NCBI GenBank assembly: GCA_031271725.1
Contig: JAISVE010000129.1
Span: forward strand, 1-11,100
DNA length: 11,100 nt
Source: Bacteroidales bacterium
Lineage (GTDB): Bacteria; Bacteroidota; Bacteroidia; Bacteroidales; P3
Direction: 5' to 3'
Notes under the pieces: generated by a model
Told to the model about the DNA's origin: nothing
Database searches by the model: none
The model's input: only the letters and a program-made list of their open reading frames with translations
Made by a program: the position numbers and the translations under genes
Shown: piece after piece, positions 1 to 7,397 of the stretch
Layout: each line of letters begins with the position of its first letter
How positions within the stretch are numbered: the stretch's first letter is position 1

Positions 1-91
1 TTTTATTGCGAATCCCGCAATTCGCTTAGGCTGGAGATTTTAAGTCCGTTACTTTCGTTTCTGTAATGTAATACGGCAAATTCCGTTACAA
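1..91. other. Non-coding window edge with small repeats
   Basis: No convincing gene is seen here. The octamer TCCGTTAC occurs at 45-52 and again at 82-89. The second copy can pair, with a 2-nt bulge, with GTAATACGG at 68-76. A 6-bp inverted pair GCGAAT/ATTCGC sits at 8-13 and 20-25. The segment is probably intergenic sequence beyond the terminator at 92-140, but the neighbouring gene lies outside the window. Confidence 0.4.
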
Positions 92-140
92 ACAAAAAAA
101 AGTCCTGAAAGTATTTCAAACTTTCAGGACTTTTTTTTGT
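92..140. terminator. Bidirectional intrinsic terminator
   Basis: This is a perfect 21-bp inverted repeat: 92-112 pairs with 120-140 around a 7-nt loop (ATTTCAA, 113-119). The GC-containing core is GTCCTGAAAG/CTTTCAGGAC. It is flanked by A8 at 94-101 and T8 at 131-138, so each strand reads as a hairpin followed by a U-tract. It lies 43 bp past the stop of the minus-strand lipoprotein gene (184-618) and should end that transcript. It may also end a plus-strand transcript entering from the left. Confidence 0.9.
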
Positions 141-183
141 AATGAAATTAAGCGAGGGCAGATTGCATTACGTAAAAAGCATT

Positions 184-618
184 TTATTCAATAAGGGTGG
201 CACCGGACGCCACAATACTCTCCTTATATTCTTCATAAGTAATATCTTCAAGTTCATCCTTGGGGACATCCACTCGAAACCACAAATCCTTCTCGCTTTT
301 TTCTGCAATTTCATTGCCGGATTCAGGGTCATCCATAGCAATCTTGAATGCAGTTTTGAAGAGCTCGGTGTAAAAGGCATAAGTTGACAGTGACGACATT
401 TTGTTGTTCTCAAATGAGGCGATATAATAGACACAGTACATATCCGCTTCAGGGATTATTTTTGCAACGATTTTTTGACCCTCGACACATTTACCGAGTG
501 CTTTCATTTTCTTTTGCGCACCTTTGGTGTACTCGTCATCACCTATCAAACCGCTAAGGCAGGATACGGACGTTAAGCCGATTAAAATCGACATGATAAT
601 TGCTGTTAATTTTTTCAT
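184..618 (-). CDS. Small putative lipoprotein of unknown function
   Basis: A 144-residue protein with a short basic N-terminus (MKK), a hydrophobic stretch and a lipobox-like end LTSVSC. Cleavage by signal peptidase II before Cys20 is expected, which would make it a lipid-anchored periplasmic or outer-membrane protein. Seven residues after the Cys comes an acidic DDE (27-29). Acidic residues near the lipidated Cys resemble surface-export signals described for Bacteroidota lipoproteins, although the spacing here is longer than the usual form. Two further Cys (44 and 62) are present. The mature part is mostly charged and soluble-looking, with no domain I recognise. The ATG at 618 is preceded by an AT-rich leader and no Shine-Dalgarno sequence, as is usual in this phylum. 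It lies 65 bp downstream of the giant T9SS protein gene on the same strand and upstream of a strong terminator, so co-transcription is plausible. The gene call is sure; the function is not known. Confidence 0.82.
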   Translation of the reverse strand: MKKLTAIIMSILIGLTSVSCLSGLIGDDEYTKGAQKKMKALGKCVEGQKIVAKIIPEADMYCVYYIASFENNKMSSLSTYAFYTELFKTAFKIAMDDPESGNEIAEKSEKDLWFRVDVPKDELEDITYEEYKESIVASGATLIE

Positions 619-683
619 AGTTTTATTTTTTTATGAAACTCCTGCTTTGAATTTTTAGAAATTTCATTGATTTATATTTATTA

Positions 684-3600
684 CTAATTCATCTTCATTA
701 CTTTAACAACACTCACTGCCCCATCTTTAATCAAACGGAAGAGATAAACACCCTGGCGTAAATCAGATACGGATATTTCCTGCAAGGAGGAAAGTGCCTT
801 GATGCTTCTGACTGACTGTCCGCACAAATCCATTATTTTCAACTCCGCTCCTTCGGCATTCTTTATGAAAACCATTGAAGCGCAAGGATTCGGATAGACC
901 GTCAAACCCGACAAAACGTCTTCGGAAAGCCCTACGTTTTCGCCCGCATTCACCGAAACTCTAATACTTACCTCTAACGATATGTCAAGCGAATTAACAA
1001 CTCCCTGCGGTAGAATTACCATTCCGCTAACATCGAATGTTTGCTCTGCGGGCAGCGCAGGGTCGTATTCGCAGGCAGCCACATCCCAGTTTACTGAAGC
1101 CGATACATCGCCGCCGTCCGTTACAAGCCTTACGCTTGAGGGAAGACCAAAAGCAACGGCACTCTTGGCAACTCCATTCGGCAAGCCCGTAATTACGTCC
1201 GGTTCAACAATAATGCTTTGCAGCACCTTGTCGGGAACAGGCGCGTCTGTAAGAGTTACCGTTGCCGTGTCGAATACGGAAGCATTGAAGACCGAAACCG
1301 CTTTAACCTTAAGCGAGTTCGCGATTTCACCGGCAGCCACGATAAGCAGCCCTGCCGAACTGATAGAAGTTTCCGCACCGCCCCCGCTAACGCTCCAACT
1401 TACCGCTTCGTCTGCACCATCAACAGCGGAAACTATCGCCGTAAACAGGAATTCCGGCCCTTTCTGCACAGTTACAGCCGCCGGCGACACTTCGACATTA
1501 AGTATCCGAGGATTAAGCGGGGCAGCTTCCACCGAAACGCTGACCGTTACGGTTAATGACACGTCAGCCGGATTAACCACGCCCTGCGGTAAAACTACCG
1601 TTCCGCTTACGTTAAAGCTTTGCGCTGTTGTGAGCGCGGGGTTATAGGTGCAGCCTGCCACATTCCAGTTTACCGAAGCGGAAACATTGCCCAGGTCGGT
1701 TGTAAGGGTGACGGTTGAAGGAAGTCCCAATGCACCGGCTGTTTTAGCCGTTCCGTTAGCCAAGCCTGTAATGGGGGAAGGCGGAATAATGCTTTGCAAA
1801 ACTTTGTCGAGTATCACTATGGGCGCAGTATCGGTTGCAATACGCAGACTCAAACTTGCCGGAGAAACAAAATGCGTTGCTGTTTCAATTGTGCGGTGTT
1901 GGAATAAATATTCCATTTCAGGCTCCAAGCCAACGAATACGCAGGTTTCCTGCCATTCGCCCCAAAGTTCCTCAATAATCAGTTCAAGCAGTTCGGGGTC
2001 ATCAACATCAACACCTGCCGAATCAATATCAGCCGCAACAGCCATACGGTATTCATAGCCGGTGTTATCCAAAAGCGTAATGCTATTATGTGATTTCGAC
2101 TGCAGCACAGGTGCAGCGGGCGCAACCGCAGCAGCCTTTATAACGGTATCGGTACGCGAAGCCAAAACAGCACTGTCGCAGTTTGAAGATAGTATCAGTA
2201 CGGAAAAAGTATGTCCGATGTCTGCCTGCGTGAGCACGTATGGAGTAGCAGGAGTGGCGGGAGCAAAGCCGAAGCCCGCACCATCGCGAAGCCACAAACA
2301 GGTAAGCGTACCCAAATCTGCTATCTCAGGCTCGGAAGTCAAGCCCGACAGGTCTAAGCGCAATGTATCCCCGAAAACAAAATTACCCGAAAGAAGAGCC
2401 GTCCCTTTCAGTACCGCTCTCTTTGTATTAGTATTGTTATTGCTGTAAACGGCTTTATTACCCGCCTGGTCAATAACCATTACATTGAAAAAATAACGTG
2501 TAGCCGGTGTTAATTCTGTTATATTATAGCCGGTAATATTCAAGGTGCCGCCGTGGTTAAGCAAAGTTCCGTTTGCCTCACATTCGGCAACTGTTCTGAT
2601 ATTGTTGTTTGATGAGCGATAAACAAAGTAGCGCAAATTAGACGCAGGTGTTTCATTATCGCTTGCGGCAGTCCAGGTAATGGCAATTGCCTCAATAGCT
2701 GCCACAGAAGTTATTATGCCGCTGTTGCCGGGCACAGGCGCAGTTTCGTCAGTTACCGTTGCAGTGAGCAGTAATTGTGTGGGACTGTTTACAGCGAGAT
2801 TTGCCGTAAGCCCGGGCATATTAAGTGCGTACGGTGTTGTGGAAGTTATGCCCGAAGCGGCTTCCATCAGCACTTGGTTGGCAACTTCGCCCGAAGTTAC
2901 TTCAAAGGTATTTGTGCCGCTTGCGGCAACTGCGCCCGTAACATTGATTTTTGAAGGGACTTCCTGCATAAGATCCATAGCAATAGTGCCGCCTTGCAGA
3001 GTAAGGCTGCCGCCTATTATCACACTGCCGTTTACGTCCAAACTTGTGCCTGCGGCTTTGAAGTAGTCGCCTGCCCATTTGCCCGACAAATCGACATTGC
3101 CCGCAGAATGTGAAAATGTGCCCGTAGCAGTGTTGTTCCCGCTAAGTATAAGGCTCTGCAAGCCTGTTTTGGCAATGCCGCCGCTGCCTGAAATCACCCC
3201 CTTGAAATCTCCGCTGCCGTCTGCCGTTGCCGCACTTGTACCTATTGTGAGGGTCCTTGCGCCGAGCAACACTTTACAGGTAGCATCCGTGCCGTTCAAG
3301 GCTTTTATGGTTTTATTGCCTGCCGAAACGTCAAAAGACGACATGCCTCTTACATTAACCTGCATTGAATTTTCCAGGCTTCCGCTTGCACCCAGCGCGA
3401 GCGTACCACCTGTAATTGCAATTGTGCCGGTATGGGTATTTGCGCCGTTAAGCGTAAGGGTGCCGCTGCCCATTTTGGTAAAGGCAGCACTGCCGCTTAT
3501 AATGCCATTAACTACATTGTCGGTAAGTGTTGTATTGACTGCAAGCAAAGTTTCATTTAACCTAACTTCGCTCCCCGCAGCGGTTGTCAAACTCTTAATA

Positions 3601-6359
3601 GTTTTAGTGCCGCCGCCGCTGACTATGAATTTTCCTGTGGAAGTTATATTTACCTCTGATGATGATGCAATAGTTCCGCCTGTAAGCAATTCGAGAGTGC
3701 CTGTTGAGGAAATGCTTGTTGCGCCTGTATAAGTGTTAGCATTGTTTAGCATAAGCCTGCCTGTGCCGCTTTGTTCAAGCCCGCCTGCCCCTGAAATAAT
3801 GCCGGCATAAGTATAGTCGTTGCTCCGCGTAAATATCACCTTGCCTCCCGAAGCCACAGATATGCTGCTACTTGCAATGCTGCCTGTTGTTCCGCTTTTG
3901 CCTATGGTTAATGTCCTGCTCGTATTTACGGAAGTTGTGCCGGTGTAGGTGTTTGCACCTGTAAGGGAAAGGTCGCCGTTCATGCCGACATTCAGGCTGC
4001 CTGCCCCTGAAATTACGCCGCTGTAAGTATAATTCCGCCTAACCGACAGGCTTGCGCCGGAACTCAGCTCAATGCTGCTGCCTGCTATTGCGCCCGAGCC
4101 GCTGATAGCCAAAGTTCCTGCCGTAACCCTGGTAACGCCGGTGTTGGCATTTGCTGCCGTATATGTAAGTGTGCCCGCGCCTGCCTTAATAACCGTGTTT
4201 GTGCTCGCAGGCAGAGCTGTGGCAAAGGTTACATTGTTGCTGCCTATATCAAAGGTTATGCTTGAAGCACTCAGATTGATAAGCCTGCCCGAAATATCAG
4301 CCGTATTGCCCGAAGCCCATTGCAGCACGGGGTTAGTGCCGCTTGTGAAACTGATATTTGAAGTGCCGAAGTTATTCAAACTGTTGAAAATTACAGTCCC
4401 TTCGCGAATACATGTATATCCGCTGTAAGTGCTTGTGCCTTCCAAGGTTAATGTTCCCGAGCCACGCTTGATTATAGCAAAGTTAGATGCCCCCGCAGTT
4501 CCTGAAATCTTTCCGACATATCTTCCGCCGCCATCTGTTCCGCCCGAAGTTCCGATTGTTAACGTTCTTGTTCCGAGAATAATTTCAGCATTGGCATTGC
4601 TGCCTTGCAAACCTTTAATGGTTTTATTGCCTGCTGAAATATCGAATTTGGCAGTGCTGCCGTTCAGATAAACAGATGAAGAAGACGAAATTGAGCCGCT
4701 TGCACCTAAAGCAAGCGTACCGACGCTAATGGTTGTCGCTCCTCCGTAAGTATTTGTACCGTTCAAGATTGTTTTTCCTGTTCCGGAATGATAAACATAG
4801 CCTGTTGCTCCGGAAATCACACCCGAATAGGTTTTGCTTGCCGAACTGTGCTGGAAGTAAAGCGTGCCGCCGCTTATTATAATATTGCCTGCCACGCTGC
4901 CTGCCAAGGTATTATAGCCGAGATACAATCTGCCTTTTTCAATGGTGGTTGTTCCGGTATAGGTATTGTCGGCAGTAAGACGCAAGTCGCCCGTGCCTGC
5001 TTTTTCCACTTTCCCTGTTCCGCTTATAACTTTGGAGAAAGTATTTGTTGTACTAAAATCAAAGCGTAATACCGCTGAGGCATCATTTAATTTTACGACA
5101 CCTGTACTGCCGAGATTTCCCACAGAACTAACTTGCAAGACGCCGGTATTTACGTTTGTTTCACCTGTGTAAGTATTATTGCCTGTCAAAATCAATTTTC
5201 CCCCACCCAATTTGCTTATTGAGCCTCTTTCATATATTGTGCCGTCATACTGCATTGTTGTACCGTTCGGAATTTCAAGTTCAAGCCGGCTTTTTAACTC
5301 AACACCACTTGAAGGAAACTGATTGCCTGAAATACACAATACTCCTTCAACAGCACAGGTTATGCCTGTATGCCGGGCATTAGTCAGTTTTAATTTACCG
5401 CTGTTCCACTTCTGAATACTGCCCTGCCCTGTTATGGGTTTTGTAAAATTAAGTTCGCTTGCATTGTTGAATGAAACTGCGGACGTAGCAGTGCTTAATT
5501 CTATTTCGCTTGTATTCCAGATACTGCCGTTCTGGTTTATAATAAGCAAGCTTTTATCTATAAGGGTTTTTCCGGTATAGGTATTTTTACCGCTTAAAAT
5601 CACCTGATTTGTTCCTGAATGAGTTACAGCTCCCGCACCGGAAATCACACCCGGATACGTGAGTATTTTACTGTTCTCAAATGTAAGTTTTGAGCTACTG
5701 CTTTCCAGCACTATATTTCCGCTAATTCCTAAATCATCCCAAGTTGCCGTCGAATTTTTAAGGAAGAAATTGCCTCCGCTTTTAACAGTTATTGTGCCCG
5801 GACCGGTAATTTTACTTCCATGTAATGCTACCCTGTCGTGAATTTCTATTGTGCCGTAAGGTGTAAAACCGTCTTCTATGATAATTTCCCTGTCGTCAAG
5901 AATATTGGCAGTCCTGGTGTCGGGTTTATCTCCCAGCAAAATTAACTTTGTTCGGGGAGAGAGGGTTATTGTCCTTTTTGCCTGCTGCGTAGAAGGGCTG
6001 TTGTCCATACGACCCGGCAATAACATTGCATAACATTCAACTACGCCTTGAGCAATAATCAAGTCTTTATACCAATTGTATCCGTTTACAACTGAAAAAA
6101 TAAGTTTGCCTTCGCCCATCTTGAAAAATTTGTAGTTGCCGCTAATAACACCTCTAATGGTGGCAGTTGCACCTGCGGGCACAGTTACTACAACATCGCC
6201 GGTTAGTGTAATGTCCTGCGCAATTATATTTCCGTTGTTAAGGGTTATATTGCCGTTCCAGGAAACAGCCTGCGCTTTGTTGAGGCTTGTTGATATTAAC
6301 GTTGCTGCGAGGAAAGCGGTTATCACCGCCAAAGTCCTCAAAAAACTTGTTATTTTCAT
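684..6359 (-). CDS. Giant T9SS-exported surface protein with autotransporter-type beta-strand repeats
   Basis: An 1891-residue predicted adhesin-like or matrix-like cell-surface protein. A Sec signal peptide (1-31, ending AQA) precedes a long beta-helical region (about 32-1200). That region holds about ten autotransporter-associated beta-strand repeats of the form VISGxGxxxxxGxGxLxLxGxNTYTG. Next come a fibronectin-III-like domain (1206-1316), an Ig-like module (1317-1408), a second Fn3-like module (1409-1512), and a Big_4-like, Big_2-like, Big_4-like series (1518-1610, 1617-1704, 1710-1803). The end is a T9SS type A sorting domain (1816-1891, YPNP at 1822-1825). No autotransporter beta-barrel is present, so export through T9SS is the expected route. 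I chose the ATG at 6359 because it starts the signal peptide; the frame stays open to 6512, but that would place 51 residues ahead of it. Stop is TAG. The repeats look full-length with no frameshift. Ligand or partner is unknown. Confidence 0.93.
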   Translation of the reverse strand: MKITSFLRTLAVITAFLAATLISTSLNKAQAVSWNGNITLNNGNIIAQDITLTGDVVVTVPAGATATIRGVISGNYKFFKMGEGKLIFSVVNGYNWYKDLIIAQGVVECYAMLLPGRMDNSPSTQQAKRTITLSPRTKLILLGDKPDTRTANILDDREIIIEDGFTPYGTIEIHDRVALHGSKITGPGTITVKSGGNFFLKNSTATWDDLGISGNIVLESSSSKLTFENSKILTYPGVISGAGAVTHSGTNQVILSGKNTYTGKTLIDKSLLIINQNGSIWNTSEIELSTATSAVSFNNASELNFTKPITGQGSIQKWNSGKLKLTNARHTGITCAVEGVLCISGNQFPSSGVELKSRLELEIPNGTTMQYDGTIYERGSISKLGGGKLILTGNNTYTGETNVNTGVLQVSSVGNLGSTGVVKLNDASAVLRFDFSTTNTFSKVISGTGKVEKAGTGDLRLTADNTYTGTTTIEKGRLYLGYNTLAGSVAGNIIISGGTLYFQHSSASKTYSGVISGATGYVYHSGTGKTILNGTNTYGGATTISVGTLALGASGSISSSSSVYLNGSTAKFDISAGNKTIKGLQGSNANAEIILGTRTLTIGTSGGTDGGGRYVGKISGTAGASNFAIIKRGSGTLTLEGTSTYSGYTCIREGTVIFNSLNNFGTSNISFTSGTNPVLQWASGNTADISGRLINLSASSITFDIGSNNVTFATALPASTNTVIKAGAGTLTYTAANANTGVTRVTAGTLAISGSGAIAGSSIELSSGASLSVRRNYTYSGVISGAGSLNVGMNGDLSLTGANTYTGTTSVNTSRTLTIGKSGTTGSIASSSISVASGGKVIFTRSNDYTYAGIISGAGGLEQSGTGRLMLNNANTYTGATSISSTGTLELLTGGTIASSSEVNITSTGKFIVSGGGTKTIKSLTTAAGSEVRLNETLLAVNTTLTDNVVNGIISGSAAFTKMGSGTLTLNGANTHTGTIAITGGTLALGASGSLENSMQVNVRGMSSFDVSAGNKTIKALNGTDATCKVLLGARTLTIGTSAATADGSGDFKGVISGSGGIAKTGLQSLILSGNNTATGTFSHSAGNVDLSGKWAGDYFKAAGTSLDVNGSVIIGGSLTLQGGTIAMDLMQEVPSKINVTGAVAASGTNTFEVTSGEVANQVLMEAASGITSTTPYALNMPGLTANLAVNSPTQLLLTATVTDETAPVPGNSGIITSVAAIEAIAITWTAASDNETPASNLRYFVYRSSNNNIRTVAECEANGTLLNHGGTLNITGYNITELTPATRYFFNVMVIDQAGNKAVYSNNNTNTKRAVLKGTALLSGNFVFGDTLRLDLSGLTSEPEIADLGTLTCLWLRDGAGFGFAPATPATPYVLTQADIGHTFSVLILSSNCDSAVLASRTDTVIKAAAVAPAAPVLQSKSHNSITLLDNTGYEYRMAVAADIDSAGVDVDDPELLELIIEELWGEWQETCVFVGLEPEMEYLFQHRTIETATHFVSPASLSLRIATDTAPIVILDKVLQSIIPPSPITGLANGTAKTAGALGLPSTVTLTTDLGNVSASVNWNVAGCTYNPALTTAQSFNVSGTVVLPQGVVNPADVSLTVTVSVSVEAAPLNPRILNVEVSPAAVTVQKGPEFLFTAIVSAVDGADEAVSWSVSGGGAETSISSAGLLIVAAGEIANSLKVKAVSVFNASVFDTATVTLTDAPVPDKVLQSIIVEPDVITGLPNGVAKSAVAFGLPSSVRLVTDGGDVSASVNWDVAACEYDPALPAEQTFDVSGMVILPQGVVNSLDISLEVSIRVSVNAGENVGLSEDVLSGLTVYPNPCASMVFIKNAEGAELKIMDLCGQSVRSIKALSSLQEISVSDLRQGVYLFRLIKDGAVSVVKVMKMN
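687..914 (-). other. T9SS type A sorting domain of the giant protein
   Basis: Residues 1816-1891 of the protein encoded at 684-6359. The segment has the usual order of this domain: YPNP near its start, a strand with KIMDLCGQSV, then DLRQGVYLFRL and a basic final strand (VVKVMKMN). In this family the domain targets the protein through the outer-membrane T9SS and is normally removed when the protein is attached to the surface. This assignment is by motif recognition. Confidence 0.9.
951..1808 (-). repeat. Duplicated Big_4-like Ig domain flanking a Big_2-like domain
   Basis: Two homologous modules lie in the giant protein at residues 1518-1610 (DNA 1530-1808) and 1710-1803 (DNA 951-1232). Both begin DKVLQSII and share ITGL.NG.AK, GLPS.V, VSASVNW, YDPAL or YNPAL, and LPQGVVN. 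Between them (residues 1617-1704) is a different module with VTVQKG, VSWSVSGGG and SISSAGLL, which resembles bacterial Ig-like group 2. The arrangement indicates an internal duplication or module insertion in the stalk near the sorting domain. Confidence 0.8.
3090..5648 (-). repeat. Autotransporter-associated beta-strand repeat array
   Basis: Residues 238-1090 of the giant protein. Repeats start near residues 238, 380, 444, 514, 618, 722, 782, 853, 952 and 1054. Each has a [VI]ISG turn, a G.G.L.L strand and an N(T/A)(Y/H)(T/S)G turn, followed by a strand ending G(T/V/R)L. Copies are diverged at both DNA and protein level, so this is an old array and not a fresh tandem expansion. Family knowledge: such repeats form part of a beta-helix in autotransporter passengers. 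Confidence 0.85.
3186..4700 (-). repeat. Three copies of a longer 63-67-residue spacer module
   Basis: Between the short repeats a second module recurs in the giant protein at residues 554-620 (DNA 4500-4700), 894-956 (DNA 3492-3680) and 992-1058 (DNA 3186-3386). Copies one and three share SGS, then SAGNKTIK.L.G, then LG.RTLTIGTS, and end just before the ISG turn of a short repeat. The middle copy keeps GGTKTIKSL but has diverged in its second half. Outer copies are clearly closer to each other than to the middle one. Confidence 0.75.
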
Positions 6360-6385
6360 ATTATTGTTTTGTTTGAATTTAATCT

Positions 6386-6432
6386 TGCTGTTTTGCAATC
6401 TTGCGTTCTGCTGTTTTGCTATCCTGCTGTCC
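6386..6432 (-). repeat. Degenerate short repeats in the leader of the giant-protein gene
   Basis: On the plus strand TGCTGTTTTGC occurs at 6386-6396 and 6409-6419, and a partial copy TGCTGTCC follows at 6425-6432. They lie 27-73 bp before the ATG at 6359, so they fall in the likely 5' untranslated region of the giant-protein mRNA. No function is evident. Confidence 0.6.
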
Positions 6433-6482
6433 TGAAAAATTTTACGCAAGTTATATCGGAACAAATCAATAACATACATACC

Positions 6483-6523
6483 AAAGTAGGTTTCTGTTGT
6501 TGCAGTATGCAAAAACCTACTTT
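6483..6523. promoter_or_regulatory. Interrupted inverted repeat upstream of the giant-protein gene
   Basis: Perfect 11-bp arms AAAGTAGGTTT (6483-6493) and AAACCTACTTT (6513-6523) are separated by 19 nt. Inside them TTGCA (6500-6504) pairs with TGCAA (6508-6512) around a 3-nt loop. The inner stem abuts the outer one and leaves a 6-nt bulge (6494-6499). It lies 124-164 bp before the start at 6359 and about 49 bp past the stop of the ORF6N gene. It could be an operator, a leader RNA structure or a weak transcript end; no T-tract follows it, which argues against a standard terminator. Confidence 0.5.
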
Positions 6524-6571
6524 AGAGGGGGGATATTGGAGGGGGATTTTATAACACTGTTTTTGTGTTTT

Positions 6572-7189
6572 CTACTTACTTAGGCGTTTATTTATTTCAG
6601 CTATCATTTTTTCTAAACTTGCAATTTTGTTTAGCAACTCAGAGTTTTCGCTTTTTATGCTGCGTTTTACTTTGGCAAATCCCAAATTAAGTTCTACCGA
6701 AGTTTCTGCCGAGGTCGGACTTCCGGAAAATAGAAGTTCGTTTATTAAACCGCCTGTGTGACTTATAACTTCCGGCTCAATGACTTCAATTGTTTCAGGA
6801 GTTATGGAGTTAAGCATTTCCAAATTTCTCGCAACCTCTCGTAGTTTGGCAAATGCTTCCACAATTGCTATTGTAGTTTGTGTTGCCCGCTCGCTTTTAA
6901 GGATTGTTGCAAGCATATACAAGCCTTTTTCTGTAAATGCTTTTGTGCTTGTAGAATGTTTTAGATTTTTGAACCGGTGGAAATTTTCCACCAGTTGTTG
7001 TCTTTCAGTACTTTGGACTGTTATAATATAACCTTCAGGGAATTTCTTAGGATTATTTTGGACTGATTTGTTAATGTCACGCGTTTCTACACCATACAAT
7101 TTTGCAACATCGCTATCAATGATAACTTGCCGATCTCGAAGTGAAATAATTTTGTTTTGCACTTCCTCGAATTTGATAATTTCTGTCAT
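6572..7189 (-). CDS. ORF6N-domain protein (putative DNA-binding)
   Basis: A 205-residue protein. Residues about 11-95 match the ORF6N domain, a module of the KilA-N/Bro-N type found in phage and bacterial accessory genes and thought to bind DNA: ISLRDRQVIIDSDVAKLYGV, then ETRDINKSVQNN, KFPEGY and FTEKGLYMLATILKS. The tail (about 179-204) is a short coiled coil with Leu/Ile at heptad-like spacing (L186, I189, L192, I196, I199, L203), which suggests oligomerisation. The length is typical of the Bacteroidota form, which usually has this N-terminal domain plus a variable tail. ATG at 7189 follows an AT-rich leader with no Shine-Dalgarno sequence; stop is TAG. I see no -7 box in front of it. It stands alone, divergent from the gene at 7562 and 212 bp upstream of the giant surface protein on the same strand. 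The DNA target and biological role are unknown. Confidence 0.88.
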   Translation of the reverse strand: MTEIIKFEEVQNKIISLRDRQVIIDSDVAKLYGVETRDINKSVQNNPKKFPEGYIITVQSTERQQLVENFHRFKNLKHSTSTKAFTEKGLYMLATILKSERATQTTIAIVEAFAKLREVARNLEMLNSITPETIEVIEPEVISHTGGLINELLFSGSPTSAETSVELNLGFAKVKRSIKSENSELLNKIASLEKMIAEINKRLSK

Positions 7190-7397
7190 AATCTAAAATT
7201 TTATTTTTACAAAGGGTGGATAAAAGATCCCTTCTATATAAATAACGAGCTCATTTGCGAAAAAACAACGAAAACCGATTTTTTAAGAAAAAAAAGTTAC
7301 AATGAGCAGATAGTCAAAAGAGGCTATTTCTTAAAATTTATAAATTATTCTCTCCAATCCGCAGCAAATCAGGGCAGCATAACAAAGGCAGGTTTAA

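Noticed and set aside
142..434. Overlapping open frames opposite or inside the lipoprotein gene (142-387 plus, 168-434 minus)
   Set aside because: The 184-618 frame has a signal peptide with lipobox and sits before a terminator; the others show no such features.
3090..5648. CRISPR-like or recent tandem DNA array
   Set aside because: The repeats are diverged, of uneven spacing, in frame and protein-coding.
982..6435. Many long plus-strand open frames opposite the giant gene (for example 982-1647, 2680-3066, 3079-3732, 4072-4428)
   Set aside because: Most of them lie in the same antisense frame. In that frame stops can occur only opposite Tyr, His or Gln codons, so breaks fall at places such as the NTYTG-type turns (for example at 4426-4428). 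They are by-products of a repeat-rich, Gly/Ser/Thr-rich coding strand.
6360..6512. N-terminal extension of the giant protein to an ATG at 6512
   Set aside because: It would place 51 polar residues before a textbook signal peptide and would read through the leader repeats and part of the inverted repeat.
6483..6523. Invertible promoter between the 11-bp arms
   Set aside because: The 19-bp spacer is too short for a usual site-specific inversion segment, and no recombinase gene is present.
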